Source: Clostridiales bacterium
Lineage (GTDB): Bacteria; Bacillota; Clostridia; Oscillospirales; Acutalibacteraceae
Assembly: GCA_019419895.1 (NCBI GenBank)
Contig: JAHZIE010000031.1
Coordinates: forward strand, 22,674 to 27,783
Reading direction: 5' to 3'
DNA: 5,110 nucleotides
The notes beneath the pieces were generated by a model that was not told where the DNA came from, made no database searches, and saw nothing but the letters and a program-made list of their open reading frames with translations. Of this stretch, positions 1 to 5,088 are shown piece by piece (the first letter of the stretch is position 1; every line of letters begins with the position of its first letter). A program made the position numbers and the translations under genes.

Positions 1-172
1 GATGGGCGATAGCGGCAATAAAACTGCCTTTTCCACAGCCCAGCTCCAGCATCAGCGGCTGTTTCTTTTCAAAAAATTCTCTCCAGTGCCCTTTCATGGA
101 TTCTGGCTGCTGGATAAAATAAGGACATGCAAGCAGCTCGGGAACCGCCCACGGCTTTTTTCTGATTCTCAA
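1..172 (-). CDS. trmB: tRNA (guanine-N7-)-methyltransferase, 5' part (cut by left edge)
   Basis: TrmB uses S-adenosylmethionine to methylate N7 of guanine 46 in the variable loop of cytoplasmic tRNAs. Only the first 57 codons are in the window. They begin M(TTG)RIRKKPWAVPELL, match the usual TrmB N-terminus (MR-R-KPWA), continue with a PxxxKGxW-type segment (about residues 23-30, PESMKGHW), and reach the SAM-binding motif LELGCGKG at residues 42-49, followed by SFIAAIAH. The frame carries no stop. The start is a TTG at 172-170: a GAGG ribosome site lies 7 bases upstream, a promoter lies just beyond it, and no in-frame ATG precedes it. The gene is divergent from spoIIID. Nothing looks damaged in the visible part. 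The family call is firm; the rest of the gene lies left of the window. Confidence 0.93.
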   Translation of the reverse strand, partial: MRIRKKPWAVPELLACPYFIQQPESMKGHWREFFEKKQPLMLELGCGKGSFIAAIAH

Positions 173-179
173 TGAAATA

Positions 180-183
180 CCTC
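180..183 (-). promoter_or_regulatory. Ribosome binding site deciding the trmB TTG start
   Basis: Read on the minus strand, GAGG sits 7 bases before the TTG at 172-170. This favours TTG as the true start, since the translated MRIRKKPWA then lines up with the start of known TrmB proteins. Confidence 0.65.
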
Positions 184-207
184 GTTTCTTCTTCAATTTC
201 AGCAAAT

Positions 208-236
208 ATTATACAGGAATCGGATTTTTTTGTCCA
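208..236 (-). promoter_or_regulatory. Sigma-A promoter of trmB
   Basis: On the minus strand, TGGACA at 236-231 (five of six matches to TTGACA) is followed by a 17-base spacer and a perfect TATAAT at 213-208. Transcription would begin near 201, giving a leader of about 30 bases before the TTG start. Placement and spacing are near-ideal for a housekeeping gene. Confidence 0.8.
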
Positions 237-341
237 TTCTTTTCTGCCAGAGCTGGGAGAAAAAGAGAATGGAATAGAGCCATGGAAGGGAACTGTATTG
301 TTGGAAAATCCCCCTTGTTTCAGGAAAAAAAGCGCAGACAA

Positions 342-369
342 CATATTCCCAATTATCCCTGCATAAGCT
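342..369 (+). promoter_or_regulatory. Probable sigma-E promoter of spoIIID
   Basis: CATATT at 342-347 and CATAAGCT at 362-369 resemble the sigma-E -35 (K-M-ATATT) and -10 (CATACAMT) elements. The gap between them is 14 bases, the usual sigma-E spacing. The -10 matches at CATA and the final T but not at the middle bases. The predicted start near 375 gives a leader of about 33 bases. In Bacillus subtilis spoIIID is transcribed by sigma-E in the mother cell, so the placement fits. No convincing sigma-A promoter was seen here. Confidence 0.5.
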
Positions 370-407
370 TTAGTAATTTGACAATTACAACAGGGGGGAA
401 CAATTCT

Positions 408-686
408 ATGAAAGAAAGCGTGGAAGAACGCGCGGTGGAACTTGGACGATATATCATTGAAGAAAAGGCGACAGTAAGAAATGCCGCCAAAAAATTTGGA
501 ATCAGCAAAAGCACTGTGCATAAAGATGTTTCCGAACGTTTAAAATATATGAATCCATCCCTTCACAGAGAAGTAAAAAAGGTATTGGACACCAATAAAG
601 CGCAAAGGCATATTCGGGGCGGCCTTGCAACACAACAGAAATATCTGAAAGAAGCGGAAGCAAGAGAGAGGGAGCACAGGGGATAA
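408..686 (+). CDS. spoIIID: Sporulation transcriptional regulator SpoIIID
   Basis: SpoIIID is a small DNA-binding protein of the mother cell that activates or represses many sigma-E-dependent genes and helps the switch to sigma-K. This copy has 92 residues, against 93 in B. subtilis. The helix-turn-helix spans about residues 21-45, with AAKKFGISKSTVHKDVSERL containing the recognition helix that is almost unchanged across the family. A second conserved basic part, KAQRHIRGGLATQQKY at 64-79, matches the C-terminal DNA-contacting segment. The tail is charged. The start is ATG at 408, chosen because a very strong G-rich ribosome site (392-398) lies 9 bases upstream and the protein then has the family length; the frame stays open further upstream but without support. 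It is divergent from trmB and followed by a small gene on the same strand. No defect is visible. Confidence 0.96.
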   Translation: MKESVEERAVELGRYIIEEKATVRNAAKKFGISKSTVHKDVSERLKYMNPSLHREVKKVLDTNKAQRHIRGGLATQQKYLKEAEAREREHRG

Positions 687-836
687 AATTTTTATTTTTC
701 AAAAATTTTTCTGGACGGGCTGCCTGTCAAATGATAACTTGTATTTTCCTAACTGGGAAAGAAAAACTAATAAGGTGAGGCGGAAGCTTTTTTCCGTTTC
801 TCTAAATTAGAGTAAACTTCAGAAAGGAAAATATCA
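687..836 (+). other. Spacer between spoIIID and the 74-residue gene
   Basis: This 150-base gap holds no coding region. Just after the spoIIID stop is an all-A/T inverted repeat (AAAATTTTT and AAAAATTTT, about 685-710). Next comes a 6-base-pair stem with a three-base loop (GACGGG 714-719, CCTGTC 723-728, one G-T pair) that is not followed by a T tract. I therefore see no standard terminator, and read-through from spoIIID into the next gene is possible. A CGGAA/TTCCG stem lies at about 781-795, and a 13-base palindrome at 800-812. No clear promoter was recognised. Confidence 0.4.
800..812. repeat. 13-base palindrome, possible operator
   Basis: CTCTAA-A-TTAGAG is a perfect inverted repeat with 6-base arms around one central base. 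It ends 24 bases before the ATG of the 74-residue protein, just ahead of its ribosome site. The size and position suit an operator for a dimeric repressor, but no protein can be named from sequence alone. Confidence 0.35.
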
Positions 837-1061
837 ATGAATAAAAATTTAAAAAACAAACAGATGCTGCAAAGAGATGACACCGAAGAATGGCTGGAAG
901 AATATGAAATGGTTGCCTCCGCCACCGAATGCACCGGTCTGATGCCAACTCCTCCGGTTTCCAACCAGGAGGCAGAGTCCTATACGGAGATTTACGGAAT
1001 TCCCCAGCCTGTGAAGGAGAGAAAAACTGAAAAGAAATATCGCACCATCAGAGACGAATAG
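837..1061 (+). CDS. Small acidic protein of unknown function (74 aa)
   Basis: I do not recognise this family with certainty. The ATG at 837 has a clear AAAGGA ribosome site at 823-828, eight bases away, and the frame ends in TAG at 1061 only 3 bases before a strong terminator, so it looks like a genuine gene. The protein begins with a basic stretch (residues 1-13), has an acidic middle (DDTEEWLEEYE, 14-24), then TECTGLMPTPP (30-40) and EAESYTEIYGIPQP (45-58), and ends in a basic tail (KERKTEKKYR, 60-69). There is no signal peptide or membrane segment. The single Cys at 32 rules out a C-x-x-C metal site. The TGL-x-P-x-PP and EIYGIPQP segments have the look of short conserved hypothetical proteins of Lachnospiraceae, but that is memory, not a search. 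Its place after spoIIID might mean sporulation-time expression; this is inference only. Confidence 0.7.
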   Translation: MNKNLKNKQMLQRDDTEEWLEEYEMVASATECTGLMPTPPVSNQEAESYTEIYGIPQPVKERKTEKKYRTIRDE

Positions 1062-1064
1062 AAG

Positions 1065-1103
1065 AAAAAGCTCCGCCGGCAAATTTCAATAGCGGAGCTT
1101 TTT
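1065..1103 (+). terminator. Intrinsic terminator of the 74-residue gene
   Basis: A perfect 12-base-pair stem is formed by AAAAAGCTCCGC (1065-1076) and GCGGAGCTTTTT (1092-1103) around a 15-base loop. The T run is the 3' side of the stem, followed by CTCCCTTTT. Because A and T tracts flank the GC core on both sides, it could also stop leftward transcripts. Confidence 0.9.
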
Positions 1104-1230
1104 CTCCCTTTTAAGGGAGGAAGGGACAAGCTTACGAGGCGGCTCAAAAGTGCCACAAGGAGAATAGAATTAGATGGCAACACAAGAAAAGCGACGTCTA
1201 ATGAAGCGCGTTGAGAAACTGCCTGAAGCA
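1104..1230. other. Gap between two convergent terminators, no supported gene
   Basis: It opens with CTCCCTT-TT-AAGGGAG (1104-1119), a perfect 7-base-arm inverted repeat whose right arm runs into AAGGGAGG, a ribosome-site-like string. Further on, AAGGAG at 1157-1162 precedes an ATG at 1174 by 11 bases. The reading frame from that ATG starts with a basic, charged stretch (MATQEKRRLMKRVEKLPEAN) and then runs through the neighbour's terminator and antisense across the DUF4870 gene. No natural stop separates it from that shadow, so I do not call it a gene. Confidence 0.4.
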
Positions 1231-1261
1231 AATAAAACGCTCCCAGCTGCATCGGGAGCGT
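1231..1261 (-). terminator. Intrinsic terminator of the DUF4870 gene
   Basis: On the minus strand, ACGCTCCC (1261-1254) pairs with GGGAGCGT (1244-1237) over a 9-base loop to make an 8-base-pair GC-rich stem, followed directly by TTTTATT. It lies about 35 bases after the TAA of the membrane-protein gene. The opposite strand has only a poor T tract, so the direction is leftward. Confidence 0.85.
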
Positions 1262-1296
1262 CTTATCATTTCTGCATAGATATAGAAAATTTAGTT

Positions 1297-1749
1297 TTAC
1301 ATAAAATGAGAAATCAACCAGTCGGCCATTTTTCCAATGATTGGAATGTTATATTCCTTATATTGATAGGCCTTTACCATCGCGATAATTTCAAATACAA
1401 GAAAGATAATACCCACAACCGCTATCAAAACAGAAAGGGCTCCGGAGAGAGCCAAGCCCGCCGTACCAAGAAACGAGGTGAGAAATGCGACAACAATAAC
1501 CAAGGCAAGGGAGATTGCCTGACAGGCCAGCTGGACCATGAACGCCTGTATGGCACACCGCTTTACCAAAGGACTATTTTTTTCAACAAGAAAAATGAGG
1601 AGAGGCGCCAGCCATGCGACATAACGGACACCCGGCAGCCAGCCAAGAACAGCAGCGGCCAAAAAAGAAAGAAGAGCCATCATGTTCGCGTCCAGATTAA
1701 ATAAAGAAGACTTATGCGGTTCCCAAATTCGTTCTGTTTTATTATCCAA
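1297..1749 (-). CDS. DUF4870/Tic20-like small membrane protein (150 aa)
   Basis: This is a predicted inner-membrane protein; the biochemical role of the family (DUF4870, PF09685) is unknown. After a soluble N-terminus of about 22 residues come hydrophobic segments at roughly 23-39, 43-55, 66-93 and 96-127. Family-like signatures are APLLIFLVEKNSPLVKRCAIQAF (48-70), matching the usual (LIFLxEKxxPxVRxHAxQA)-type loop, and the end IIAMVKAYQYKEYNIPIIGKMADWL (121-145), matching the typical A-Y-x-G-x-x-x-x-I-P-I-I-G close. The frame opens 18 bases earlier at another TTG (1767) that has no ribosome site; the TTG at 1749 has GGGAGG eight bases upstream and gives MDNKTER, so I chose it. It stands alone: own promoter, own terminator, convergent with the 74-residue gene. 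The domain assignment is from motif memory. Confidence 0.85.
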   Translation of the reverse strand: MDNKTERIWEPHKSSLFNLDANMMALLSFLAAAVLGWLPGVRYVAWLAPLLIFLVEKNSPLVKRCAIQAFMVQLACQAISLALVIVVAFLTSFLGTAGLALSGALSVLIAVVGIIFLVFEIIAMVKAYQYKEYNIPIIGKMADWLISHFM

Positions 1750-1757
1750 AGAAAAGA

Positions 1758-1763
1758 CCTCCC
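1758..1763 (-). promoter_or_regulatory. Ribosome binding site deciding the DUF4870 TTG start
   Basis: GGGAGG on the minus strand sits 8 bases before TTG 1749-1747. It overlaps the first codons after the alternative TTG at 1767, which itself has no upstream purine-rich site, so the shorter protein is favoured. Confidence 0.7.
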
Positions 1764-1792
1764 ACAAATAATCAAGTGATTCTCAGATTTTT

Positions 1793-1821
1793 ATTATATC
1801 CAAAACTGTGGGGAGATGCAA
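1793..1821 (-). promoter_or_regulatory. Sigma-A promoter of the DUF4870 gene
   Basis: On the minus strand a perfect TATAAT (1798-1793) follows TTGCAT (1821-1816, matching only TTG of the -35 consensus) with a 17-base spacer. Transcription would start near 1786, leaving a leader of about 37 bases. The gap from the hydrolase stop has no strong terminator, so some read-through from the upstream operon is also possible. Confidence 0.6.
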
Positions 1822-1871
1822 TGGAGAAAATATGAACAAAGAAAAAAGAGATTTTCTTGAAAGAAGGGGGA

Positions 1872-3767
1872 TTAAATAATGGTTGTTTCCACTGCTTCCA
1901 ACAGTTCAGGCAAATCGGTGTACTGGAGAATGTGGGGAATCATCATAGATTCTGTCCATGGAAGCCCTTCGTTTTCTACAATTTCAGAATAGGATGGCGG
2001 CAGTTTGTGCAGAATAACCCGATGAATATCATCGGAAAGAACGGCGGTCAGCAGAGCGGTCAAGGCGCCAAGACCGCTTCCTCCAAGGATAATGCCTTTT
2101 TCATCAACATCGTCCCGTGATTTCAAATACTCCACGGCAATGAGAGCGTCGCGGACAAGATAGGACATAAGTGGCCGTCCTTGGGAAAAGGAAAGGTAAG
2201 AGATAATGCGCTCAATCCGGTTCCAGGAACACATATCATAGTAAGAACGCTGCATTTCAAGCTCGCCCAGCCCGGAGACCTCCACGGAGAAGAGGGAAAC
2301 TTCATCCTCTTTTGGATAGCGGTTCAAAAGGCCGATGGGATTGCCCGGAAAAAATCCGCCCCCTTCAATGGCGTTCCATTTATCTTTTCCGTCAAGCCAA
2401 AGAATACAGCCCCGTTTTTGGTTGTCCAGACGGCGGACAAAAATGCCAGGCAGCTGCTTGACAGAATCAAAGGTAAGAATGGTTGGATAAATTTGATGCT
2501 GCCAGGAGGGAGTGGCCGACGTATCTTCCTCAACCTTCTCAATGGATGGGATGGAATCCAGGACAAGCAGCTTCTTTAGAAGCTGCTTGAGTTCGTCGGG
2601 CGTATGCTTTTTTCTTGTTTCGGCATACATCCGGCTCCGTTGCGCGTTGATGGTAAACATATTTACCTTCCCAGAAGGATGGCAGGCAAGCTTTTCCTCC
2701 TCCATATAGGTAATGTCAGCGGATGTGAGGCTTTTTACAGCCTCCCCGTTTTTAAAGCGTCTATTGAGACGTTTTACTACCTCGCTTGCCATTGTAACCG
2801 AGTAAGCGTGCCCTGTTCCTTTTTCGATATAAAGTTCGGTATCTTCCGGACAGCCGAGAATTCCATAAATCCGTTTCAATTCAGTAAAAAAGCTCTCTGT
2901 CAGATGGTAATCGAAAATTTCGTCAAGCTCTCCACCCACAAGAAGGGAAGGCTTGGGGCAGGAAAGAAGAAGGATGTCAATAAAGTTGAGCCCTTTTCCA
3001 ATAAATCCAAGTCCAAACTGTTCCGGGCAGCTGCTGTAAAGATCTTTGAGGGAAAGTCCCCGGTGATCGCCCAAACAGCAGACAGGAGCAAAAAAGGTGA
3101 TGCGGGGATCCAGGGCGGCGCAGAACATGGTAGTCAGCCCGCCGCCGGAAACACCTGTCATGGCAACTCCCTTTGACATATCCACATCGCCGCGGGTTTC
3201 CAGATAATCAATACAGGCGAGAGCGTCGGCAAGAAAATGGGTCTGGCACCACATCCCGGTCAGCCAGCCCATAATGCCGTTGGTAAAATGATCGTTGTGG
3301 GCAGCAAGCTCGCCGGAACATCCAGGAGGGCAGAAGGAGACAGCGATATACCCGTTTTTAGCGATGGTTTCACAGGACTGAATATAATTGGGGCCGAATT
3401 TGCTGCTGTGACCCGTTGGGCAGACGACTCCTGGATATTTTCCACTTTTCAAGGGACGGTAGACCGAAGCGTTTACCTCCCAGCCTGGAAGGGAACAGAA
3501 AAGCACATTTTCTACAGAAAAATCATCAAATTCAAAATAGGATACCCTTTTTGCGGAGATAGGCGCCCGTTCAAAGAGTTCTGGGGGAAAAGAGTCCTTG
3601 AAAAATTTCATCGCTTCCTCACGCCAGGCCATGAAATTTTCCTTGGTCTGAATGGCGGAACGTTTTCTGTCTCCTTCATCCAGACCAGCGGCACAGGCGG
3701 AAATCACCTCTTCTCTCAATTGCAGAGCGGCGCGTTTTGCATCGGGAAGAATACGGAACTGAGACAT
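1872..3767 (-). CDS. Two-domain alpha/beta hydrolase, acetyl-xylan-esterase-like (631 aa)
   Basis: Predicted cytoplasmic serine hydrolase (no signal peptide) with two alpha/beta-hydrolase domains; the substrate cannot be told from sequence. The first domain (about 70-340) looks complete: PGVVCPTGHSS (112-122) near the oxyanion loop, CPPGCSGE (146-153), nucleophile elbow GVSGGG with Ser207, acid Asp282 in GGELDEIF, and His320 in GTGHAYS. After a charged linker (about 340-430), a second domain has WLDG (457-460), SGLGE (498-502), a DALIAVEYLKSRDDVD helix (540-555) and elbow GGSGLG with Ser564. It then ends at 631, where related large bacterial esterases usually go on with the strand and loop bearing the acid and His, so this domain is probably non-catalytic. 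No frame downstream restores the missing part. ATG 3767 has AGGAG 8 bases upstream. It lies 15 bases after the PLP-enzyme gene and is surely co-transcribed. A prolyl-oligopeptidase-like peptidase is an alternative. Confidence 0.88.
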   Translation of the reverse strand: MSQFRILPDAKRAALQLREEVISACAAGLDEGDRKRSAIQTKENFMAWREEAMKFFKDSFPPELFERAPISAKRVSYFEFDDFSVENVLFCSLPGWEVNASVYRPLKSGKYPGVVCPTGHSSKFGPNYIQSCETIAKNGYIAVSFCPPGCSGELAAHNDHFTNGIMGWLTGMWCQTHFLADALACIDYLETRGDVDMSKGVAMTGVSGGGLTTMFCAALDPRITFFAPVCCLGDHRGLSLKDLYSSCPEQFGLGFIGKGLNFIDILLLSCPKPSLLVGGELDEIFDYHLTESFFTELKRIYGILGCPEDTELYIEKGTGHAYSVTMASEVVKRLNRRFKNGEAVKSLTSADITYMEEEKLACHPSGKVNMFTINAQRSRMYAETRKKHTPDELKQLLKKLLVLDSIPSIEKVEEDTSATPSWQHQIYPTILTFDSVKQLPGIFVRRLDNQKRGCILWLDGKDKWNAIEGGGFFPGNPIGLLNRYPKEDEVSLFSVEVSGLGELEMQRSYYDMCSWNRIERIISYLSFSQGRPLMSYLVRDALIAVEYLKSRDDVDEKGIILGGSGLGALTALLTAVLSDDIHRVILHKLPPSYSEIVENEGLPWTESMMIPHILQYTDLPELLEAVETTII

Positions 3768-3782
3768 GGAATCCTCTCCTTT

Positions 3783-4895
3783 TTAGTCGATTACAGGAAT
3801 TCTGCTGTTGTTTCGGCAGTCGATGGAAAGGAGCCCTGCGACATCCTCTCCATGAAGGATATAAGCGTAGCTGGTGAGGTTGGCGGTGCTGCAGCTATGG
3901 TTGGGAATGATACGTATTTTTTCTCCCAAACTCAGGGGTTTTTTACTTTTTATAATGCCAACTTCCTCACTTAGGGAAAGCACTTCCGCTTCTGGATATT
4001 CGATGATGTGCCCATAGCCATTTATACTGCTGTTGCCGTGGGCCCCCTTGTCAAGGCCGAGACATTTTGCGCCGCAATTCATCAGATAGCGTCCGTCCGG
4101 CCTGATGGAAATGATTTCAGCAAGGACGCTCATGGCGCAGTTTTCAAAGCCGCATGCGCCGAGAGCCTGCTGAATGGCGTCATGAAAAACATAATTTCCT
4201 GGACGCAGAACATCCACCACATCACTTTCAGCTTCTGAAAGGAAGGTGGGAGTAGAACCACTGTGAACGAGAAACCTGGAAAAACCTTCTGCAAAAAGGG
4301 AATCTTTTGCTGCTTTCAGACAGTCTAATTCCTGTCTTTCTACCTTACGAACGCCTGCGGGAGAACTTTCCTTATACACTTGCCCCGGATGGGAGGATAT
4401 CCCGGAAAATCTCAGATGGGGGCAGCTTGCGGCAATCTGTTTTACAAGGCTTCCGGCATCTGCCGGCGGTACACCGAAACGGTCAAGTCCGACATCTACA
4501 ATACATAAATAGGAAACAGAAAGGCCGAAGGAAGAAAAATAGGCTTCATACCGCTGAGCGCACGCCAGTGTGTCGAGAGAAAGGATGATTTCAGTCTTTT
4601 CGCACAGGAAGCGGATGCGATCCAGTGTCTGGGGAGCTGTTATGGGGTAAGCAAAGCATATTCTGCCGCAGCTTTCCCTGCAGGCGGCCTCTGCCTCGTC
4701 GATGGTGGCGGCGAGAATCCCCCAGGCGCCAGCCTCCATTTGAAGCCTCATCACCTCTGAGGATTTATGGGTTTTTGCCATAGGAAGCATTTTTTTCCCA
4801 TTTTTTGAGCAGATAGACTGGTAAGCGGTAATATTCTTTTTCAATATATCCCGATCAACAAGGACGGATGGGGTGGGCAGATCGGCTATTTTCAT
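3783..4895 (-). CDS. Fold-type III PLP enzyme, D-serine dehydratase / D-threonine aldolase family (370 aa)
   Basis: Cytoplasmic pyridoxal-phosphate enzyme of the alanine-racemase-barrel superfamily. Members split D-beta-hydroxy amino acids: D-serine to pyruvate and ammonia (DSD1 type), or D-threonine / D-3-hydroxyaspartate to glycine or glyoxylate-type products. The N-terminus DLPTPSVLVD (5-14) is typical. Lys41 in MAKTHKS is the expected Schiff-base lysine; CIVDVGLDRFG (131-141) is the barrel strand with the conserved Arg; HSGSTPT (211-217) and RPGNYVFHD (231-239) fit the phosphate-binding region. The C-terminal beta domain has PNHSCSTANL (331-340), where His333 and Cys335 match the zinc pair of eukaryotic-type D-serine dehydratase; D-threonine aldolases more often have His-x-Asp. 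This makes dehydratase activity somewhat more likely, but exact substrate is uncertain. ATG 4895 has GGAGGTG 5 bases upstream. It is the first gene of the operon with the two-domain hydrolase. Confidence 0.9.
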   Translation of the reverse strand: MKIADLPTPSVLVDRDILKKNITAYQSICSKNGKKMLPMAKTHKSSEVMRLQMEAGAWGILAATIDEAEAACRESCGRICFAYPITAPQTLDRIRFLCEKTEIILSLDTLACAQRYEAYFSSFGLSVSYLCIVDVGLDRFGVPPADAGSLVKQIAASCPHLRFSGISSHPGQVYKESSPAGVRKVERQELDCLKAAKDSLFAEGFSRFLVHSGSTPTFLSEAESDVVDVLRPGNYVFHDAIQQALGACGFENCAMSVLAEIISIRPDGRYLMNCGAKCLGLDKGAHGNSSINGYGHIIEYPEAEVLSLSEEVGIIKSKKPLSLGEKIRIIPNHSCSTANLTSYAYILHGEDVAGLLSIDCRNNSRIPVID

Positions 4896-4950
4896 AGAGC
4901 ACCTCCATAAAAAATTGAGAACAGCATTGTATGAGAATCAGAACATTTTG

Positions 4951-4979
4951 ATTATAGGCGCAGCCGTTGCCATAGTCAA
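4951..4979 (-). promoter_or_regulatory. Sigma-A promoter of the PLP enzyme / hydrolase operon
   Basis: On the minus strand TTGACT (4979-4974, five of six) is followed by exactly 17 bases and a perfect TATAAT (4956-4951). The start would be near 4944, giving a leader of about 50 bases before the GGAGGTG site and ATG 4895. It is the strongest promoter in the window. A 7-base inverted repeat (CGTTGCC 4965-4971, GGCAACG 5001-5007) brackets the -35 box. Confidence 0.85.
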
Positions 4980-5023
4980 GCGAAAAAACACCGAAAGGGC
5001 GGCAACGCCAAAAAGATAGGGGT

Positions 5024-5052
5024 TTGACTTTATCCCGGACAGATGGTAGACT
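5024..5052 (+). promoter_or_regulatory. Sigma-A promoter for a plus-strand gene beyond the right edge
   Basis: TTGACT (5024-5029), a 17-base spacer, and TAGACT (5047-5052) preceded by TGG, an extended -10 signature that can make up for the two -10 mismatches. The predicted start is near 5059. The window ends with GGATGAGGAG, which may be the ribosome site of the gene it serves. The promoter is divergent from the operon promoter 45 bases to the left. Confidence 0.6.
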
Positions 5053-5062
5053 AAATAATAAA

Positions 5063-5088
5063 ACAGTTTGGAAAACTGTCTTGGACAG
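5063..5088. repeat. Two overlapping inverted repeats, possible operator or leader hairpins
   Basis: ACAGTTT-GGA-AAACTGT (5063-5079) is a perfect 7-base-arm palindrome. CTGTC-TTG-GACAG (5076-5088) is a perfect 5-base-arm palindrome that shares CTGT with the first, so as RNA only one could form at a time. They lie just downstream of the predicted plus-strand start and upstream of the purine-rich end of the window. A repressor operator of an autoregulated gene is the simplest reading. Confidence 0.5.

Noticed and set aside
282..407. Upstream extension of the spoIIID frame
   Set aside because: The frame is open back to an ATG at 282, but the added residues match nothing in SpoIIID. The strong ribosome site and the family length fix the start at 408.
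69..521. 150-residue minus-strand open frame across trmB and spoIIID
   Set aside because: It overlaps the true trmB frame in another register and runs antisense through spoIIID. The trmB and SpoIIID motifs decide against it.
714..728. Hairpin after spoIIID as a terminator
   Set aside because: The 6-base-pair stem has no following T tract on the plus strand, and the minus-strand side is not immediately followed by one either.
1174..1704. 176-residue plus-strand open frame
   Set aside because: Most of it is antisense to the DUF4870 gene and it runs through that gene's terminator. Only the first 25 or so codons are outside, which is too little to support a gene.
1854..1865. Possible terminator after the hydrolase gene
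   Set aside because: The stem is only four or five A/T-rich pairs with a very small loop. The nearby T run alone is not enough to call it.
3237..3974. 245-residue plus-strand open frame
   Set aside because: It is antisense to the hydrolase and crosses the junction into the PLP-enzyme gene, both of which have clear motifs and ribosome sites. The composition is that of a shadow frame.
160..4943. 12-base string TGAGAATCAGAA shared between the trmB start (minus strand, 171-160) and the operon leader (4932-4943), with a 9-base core also at 1777-1785
   Set aside because: One or two shared 12-mers are expected by chance in about 5 kb counting both strands. The copies lie in different orientation and context relative to the promoters.
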